Assembly: GCA_948759685.1 (NCBI GenBank)
Contig: CAQBGY010000009.1
Span: forward strand, 1-33,333
Origin: an uncultured Eubacterium sp.
GTDB taxonomy: Bacteria; Bacillota_A; Clostridia; Lachnospirales; Lachnospiraceae
DNA length: 33,333 bases
Direction of reading: 5' to 3'
Below are positions 32,495 to 33,333 of this stretch, piece after piece. The position numbers and the translations under genes were made by a program. The notes beneath the pieces were generated by a model. It worked only from the letters and a program-made list of their open reading frames with translations, was not told where the DNA came from and did no database searches. How positions within the stretch are numbered: the first letter of the stretch is position 1; the number at the start of each line of letters is the position of its first letter.

Positions 32495-33333
32495 TTATCC
32501 TAATTTTTTAAATACCTTCTTTATAACGATTAGTGACAATACCGCCGCCAGAAAATCCGAGACCGGAGCTACATACATAACACCTTCAATTCCATAAGAT
32601 GCACCACCCAAATAACTAAATACTGCCGGGAACAACAACATCAACGGAATAAAACAAATTACCTGTCTTGTAAGAGACAAAAAAGTTCCTTTGTTCGGCT
32701 CGCCAATAACTGTACAAAAAGTAGATGTAATCGGCTGGATTCCATCTAAAAAGGTCATAAACAGGAAAATTCTGAAAAAACTTTCTGCAAACTGAAAATA
32801 TTCCGGACTTCCTGAGCCAAAAATACTGATAATCTGTCTTGGAAGCGTTTGAAATACAACAAATGCAATACATGAAATTGTAGTATTACAAATCAACGCC
32901 AGACGATATGTCTTCTTTACTCTGTCAATCTTTCCGGCACCTCTGTTAAAACTTGCAATAGGCTGCATCCCCTGTGCCACACCAATACATACAGAAAAAT
33001 AAACCTGATTAACCTTCATTACAATACCTGTACATGCTAAAGGAATATCAGCACCATATACACTCAATGCCCCATAATGCGTTAATGTCTTATTCATAAC
33101 AACCTGAACCAACATAATTGCCAGCTGATTTAGACCCTGTGCCATTCCTAAATGGCATGCTCTTAGGCATACACCTGCTTTCGGCATAAAATGTTCTTTC
33201 TTTAACTTGATTGTCTTAAAGTGCAGTAAATACCATACTACCATAACGGCTGCCACAAACTGTCCGATAATAGTCGCTGCTGCCGCTCCGGACATTCCCC
33301 AGTCAAAGACAATTACAAATAAATAGTCCAAAA
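32495..33333 (-). CDS. MATE-family efflux transporter, C-terminal part (cut by the window edge)
   Basis: About 279 residues of a multidrug and toxic compound extrusion pump. The visible part starts in a membrane segment, DYLFVIVFDWGMSGAAAATIIGQ, which in this family is close to residue 170-190 of about 450, so the N-terminal third or more lies beyond the right edge. Seven or so hydrophobic segments follow, with FNRGAGKIDRVKKTYR (a loop typical of the NorM/DinF-like branch) and P-rich SRQVICFIPLMLLFP. It exchanges drugs or metabolites for Na+ or H+. The apparent start at 33331 is only an internal TTG codon. Confidence 0.92.
   Translation of the reverse strand, partial: LDYLFVIVFDWGMSGAAAATIIGQFVAAVMVVWYLLHFKTIKLKKEHFMPKAGVCLRACHLGMAQGLNQLAIMLVQVVMNKTLTHYGALSVYGADIPLACTGIVMKVNQVYFSVCIGVAQGMQPIASFNRGAGKIDRVKKTYRLALICNTTISCIAFVVFQTLPRQIISIFGSGSPEYFQFAESFFRIFLFMTFLDGIQPITSTFCTVIGEPNKGTFLSLTRQVICFIPLMLLFPAVFSYLGGASYGIEGVMYVAPVSDFLAAVLSLIVIKKVFKKLG

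Noticed and set aside
1..33333. CRISPR array, insertion sequence, prophage or toxin-antitoxin pair
   Set aside because: No regularly spaced direct repeats, transposase, integrase, phage structural gene or toxin-antitoxin-like small gene pair was seen.

Overview
The window looks like a chromosomal segment of a low-GC, anaerobic Clostridia-type Firmicute, most likely a Lachnospiraceae gut bacterium. The reasons are strong AT bias, consensus TTGACA/TATAAT promoters, AGGAGG ribosome sites, Gram-positive style lipoproteins and an SH3b-NlpC/P60 cell-wall hydrolase, a class III (oxygen-sensitive) ribonucleotide reductase, an ECF-type riboflavin transporter and an FMN riboswitch. Almost everything is on the minus strand; only the short-chain dehydrogenase at 20939-21661 reads rightward. 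No phage, insertion sequence or CRISPR is visible.

Layout from left to right. (1) 1-340: a minus-strand promoter firing out of the window and two tRNA-Ser genes (GGA and UGA). (2) 414-553: a 140-bp nested palindromic element abutting the stop of ispD. (3) 557-5255: ispD, tsaD, rnz, a small Cys-rich protein, rimI, tsaB and tsaE, i.e. the bacterial t6A tRNA modification cluster with tRNA 3' processing and MEP isoprenoid synthesis attached. (4) 5376-10490: a complete riboflavin unit, transcribed promoter, FMN riboswitch, ribD, ribE, ribBA, ribH, HAD phosphatase, ribU. The HAD gene sits where the orphan dephosphorylation step of the pathway is needed, and is translationally coupled to ribU. (5) 10502-14485: hom, an apgM-like gene and lysC, an aspartate-family amino-acid unit in which the apgM-like protein is the likely homoserine kinase. 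(6) 14482-19071: prfB (without the usual programmed frameshift), secA and hpf. (7) 19072-20842: a 320-bp AT-rich intergenic region with repeated motifs, then the NlpC/P60 protein. (8) 20939-27442: a fabG-like reductase (+), an aldo/keto reductase, and two large right-handed beta-helix proteins, one a lipoprotein and one apparently cytoplasmic with a C-terminal propeller-like domain. (9) 27485-28169: a RelQ-type (p)ppGpp synthetase broken in a run of nine A. (10) 28423-33333: an unknown lipoprotein, nrdD with an NrdR operator, a DUF4234 membrane protein and the C-terminal part of a MATE efflux pump that runs off the right edge.

Most of the window is housekeeping. The parts most worth a second look are the HAD gene in the riboflavin operon, the apgM-like gene between hom and lysC, the homopolymer-split relQ, the terminator-like hairpin directly before a frameshift-free prfB, the paired beta-helix proteins, and the palindromic element next to ispD. 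I did not find a clear-cut undescribed multi-gene system.
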